This document shows, piece after piece, positions 5,593 to 5,987 of a stretch of 5,987 nucleotides of DNA. The stretch is from Anaerotignum sp. (lineage in GTDB: Bacteria > Bacillota > Clostridia > Lachnospirales > Anaerotignaceae), in NCBI GenBank assembly GCA_017560955.1, contig JAFZDV010000186.1, positions 1-5,987 on the forward strand, written 5' to 3'. Both the position numbers and the translations under genes were made by a program. A model generated the notes under the pieces. The model did not search any database. It saw nothing but the letters and a program-made list of their open reading frames with translations, and was not told where the DNA came from. Positions within the stretch are counted from its first letter, which is position 1. Every line of letters starts with the position of its first letter.

Positions 5593-5987
5593 ATCTGTTC
5601 AGCCACCATACGCTGAAATTGAGAACCGCTGCAAAACAACACCAGATGAGATAAGGGATCTGCAGTTTCGCGGCTTTCAGATCCACATCTGCAAATTCCT
5701 TTATCATTTTAGCGATCAGAAAAATCAGCAGAAGCAGCCATAAAAAAGCAAGAAAGTATCGATGCAGTCCGAAGAAGAATACACTCCAGAAAAAATTCAC
5801 ACCCAATTGCAACAAATATGTTTTCAGAGCCTTTGATCGATCTGGATCATTGGATTGTTTGATCCGTGCGTCGCTGATGCCCATCAGAGTGTACAGAATC
5901 GTCCAGACAATTGGGAAAACGATGTTTGGTGGAGTAAAGAAGGGCTTTTCCTGCATCTGGTAGTAAGGCATTCCCTTCATGGTAATG
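5591..5987 (-). CDS. tspO: TspO/MBR-family tryptophan-rich membrane protein, 5' end missing
   Basis: The reading frame runs off the right edge. The 131 codons present cover most of a TspO protein (usually about 150-160 residues). The Met at 5980 is not a likely start: the frame stays open to the edge (Ile-Thr before Met), no ribosome binding site is seen, and the first transmembrane helix would be missing. Counting from that Met, four membrane segments are visible: PPNIVFPIVWTILYTLMG (17-34), LLQLGVNFFWSVFFFGLH (56-73), about 76-93, and IPYLIWCCFAAVLNFSVWWL (108-127). Conserved family features are FPIVWTxLYxLMG, the NFFWSxxFF segment and the terminal WWLN. TspO proteins bind porphyrins and other ligands and have been tied to tetrapyrrole handling and stress. 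The role in an anaerobe is unclear. It converges on the deacetylase gene and shares its terminator. Confidence 0.92.
   Translation of the reverse strand, partial: ITMKGMPYYQMQEKPFFTPPNIVFPIVWTILYTLMGISDARIKQSNDPDRSKALKTYLLQLGVNFFWSVFFFGLHRYFLAFLWLLLLIFLIAKMIKEFADVDLKAAKLQIPYLIWCCFAAVLNFSVWWLNR

Overview
The window reads as chromosomal DNA of a low-to-moderate GC, anaerobic, probably spore-forming Firmicute, most likely a gut-type clostridium (Lachnospirales-like). This rests on strong AGGAGG-type ribosome binding sites, short intergenic gaps, compact hairpin/U-tract terminators, a PdaB-like deacetylase and protein sequences of clostridial character. The species assignment is inference. I see no mobile-element gene, CRISPR array, tRNA or rRNA. 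Most of the window is ordinary housekeeping sequence.

Left part (1-402, minus strand): a two-gene operon encodes an MTH1187-type thiamine-binding protein followed, 4 bases later, by a HAD-family phosphatase cut by the window edge. Its promoter lies nearly back-to-back with the promoter of the rightward fumC transcript (443-506).

Central part (478-3287, plus strand): fumC (class II fumarase) and a short-form malic enzyme form a probable operon that converts fumarate to malate and then to pyruvate + CO2 + NAD(P)H. Between them, starting flush with the fumC stop codon, is a 125-base stretch (1925-2049). It is closed by a perfect 8-bp inverted repeat and folds on paper into a four-way junction. 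One arm is a long hairpin with two WC/wobble helices flanking tandem G-A mismatches. It could be a structured leader RNA or an interspersed palindromic element. It is the least explained and most interesting part of the window. The operon ends at a strong terminator shared with the convergent gene.

Right part (3288-5987): a minus-strand YqxD/YaiI (UPF0178) protein faces a plus-strand TrmH/SpoU RNA methyltransferase across a divergent promoter region. A terminator follows, then a GTG-started, membrane-anchored polysaccharide deacetylase of the PdaB type, preceded by a sigma-E-like -10 sequence. A second bidirectional terminator separates it from a convergent TspO/MBR membrane protein whose N-terminus lies beyond the window.

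Several apparent longer open frames are trimmed here to starts with good ribosome binding sites: fumC 560, malic enzyme 2074, methyltransferase 3927.
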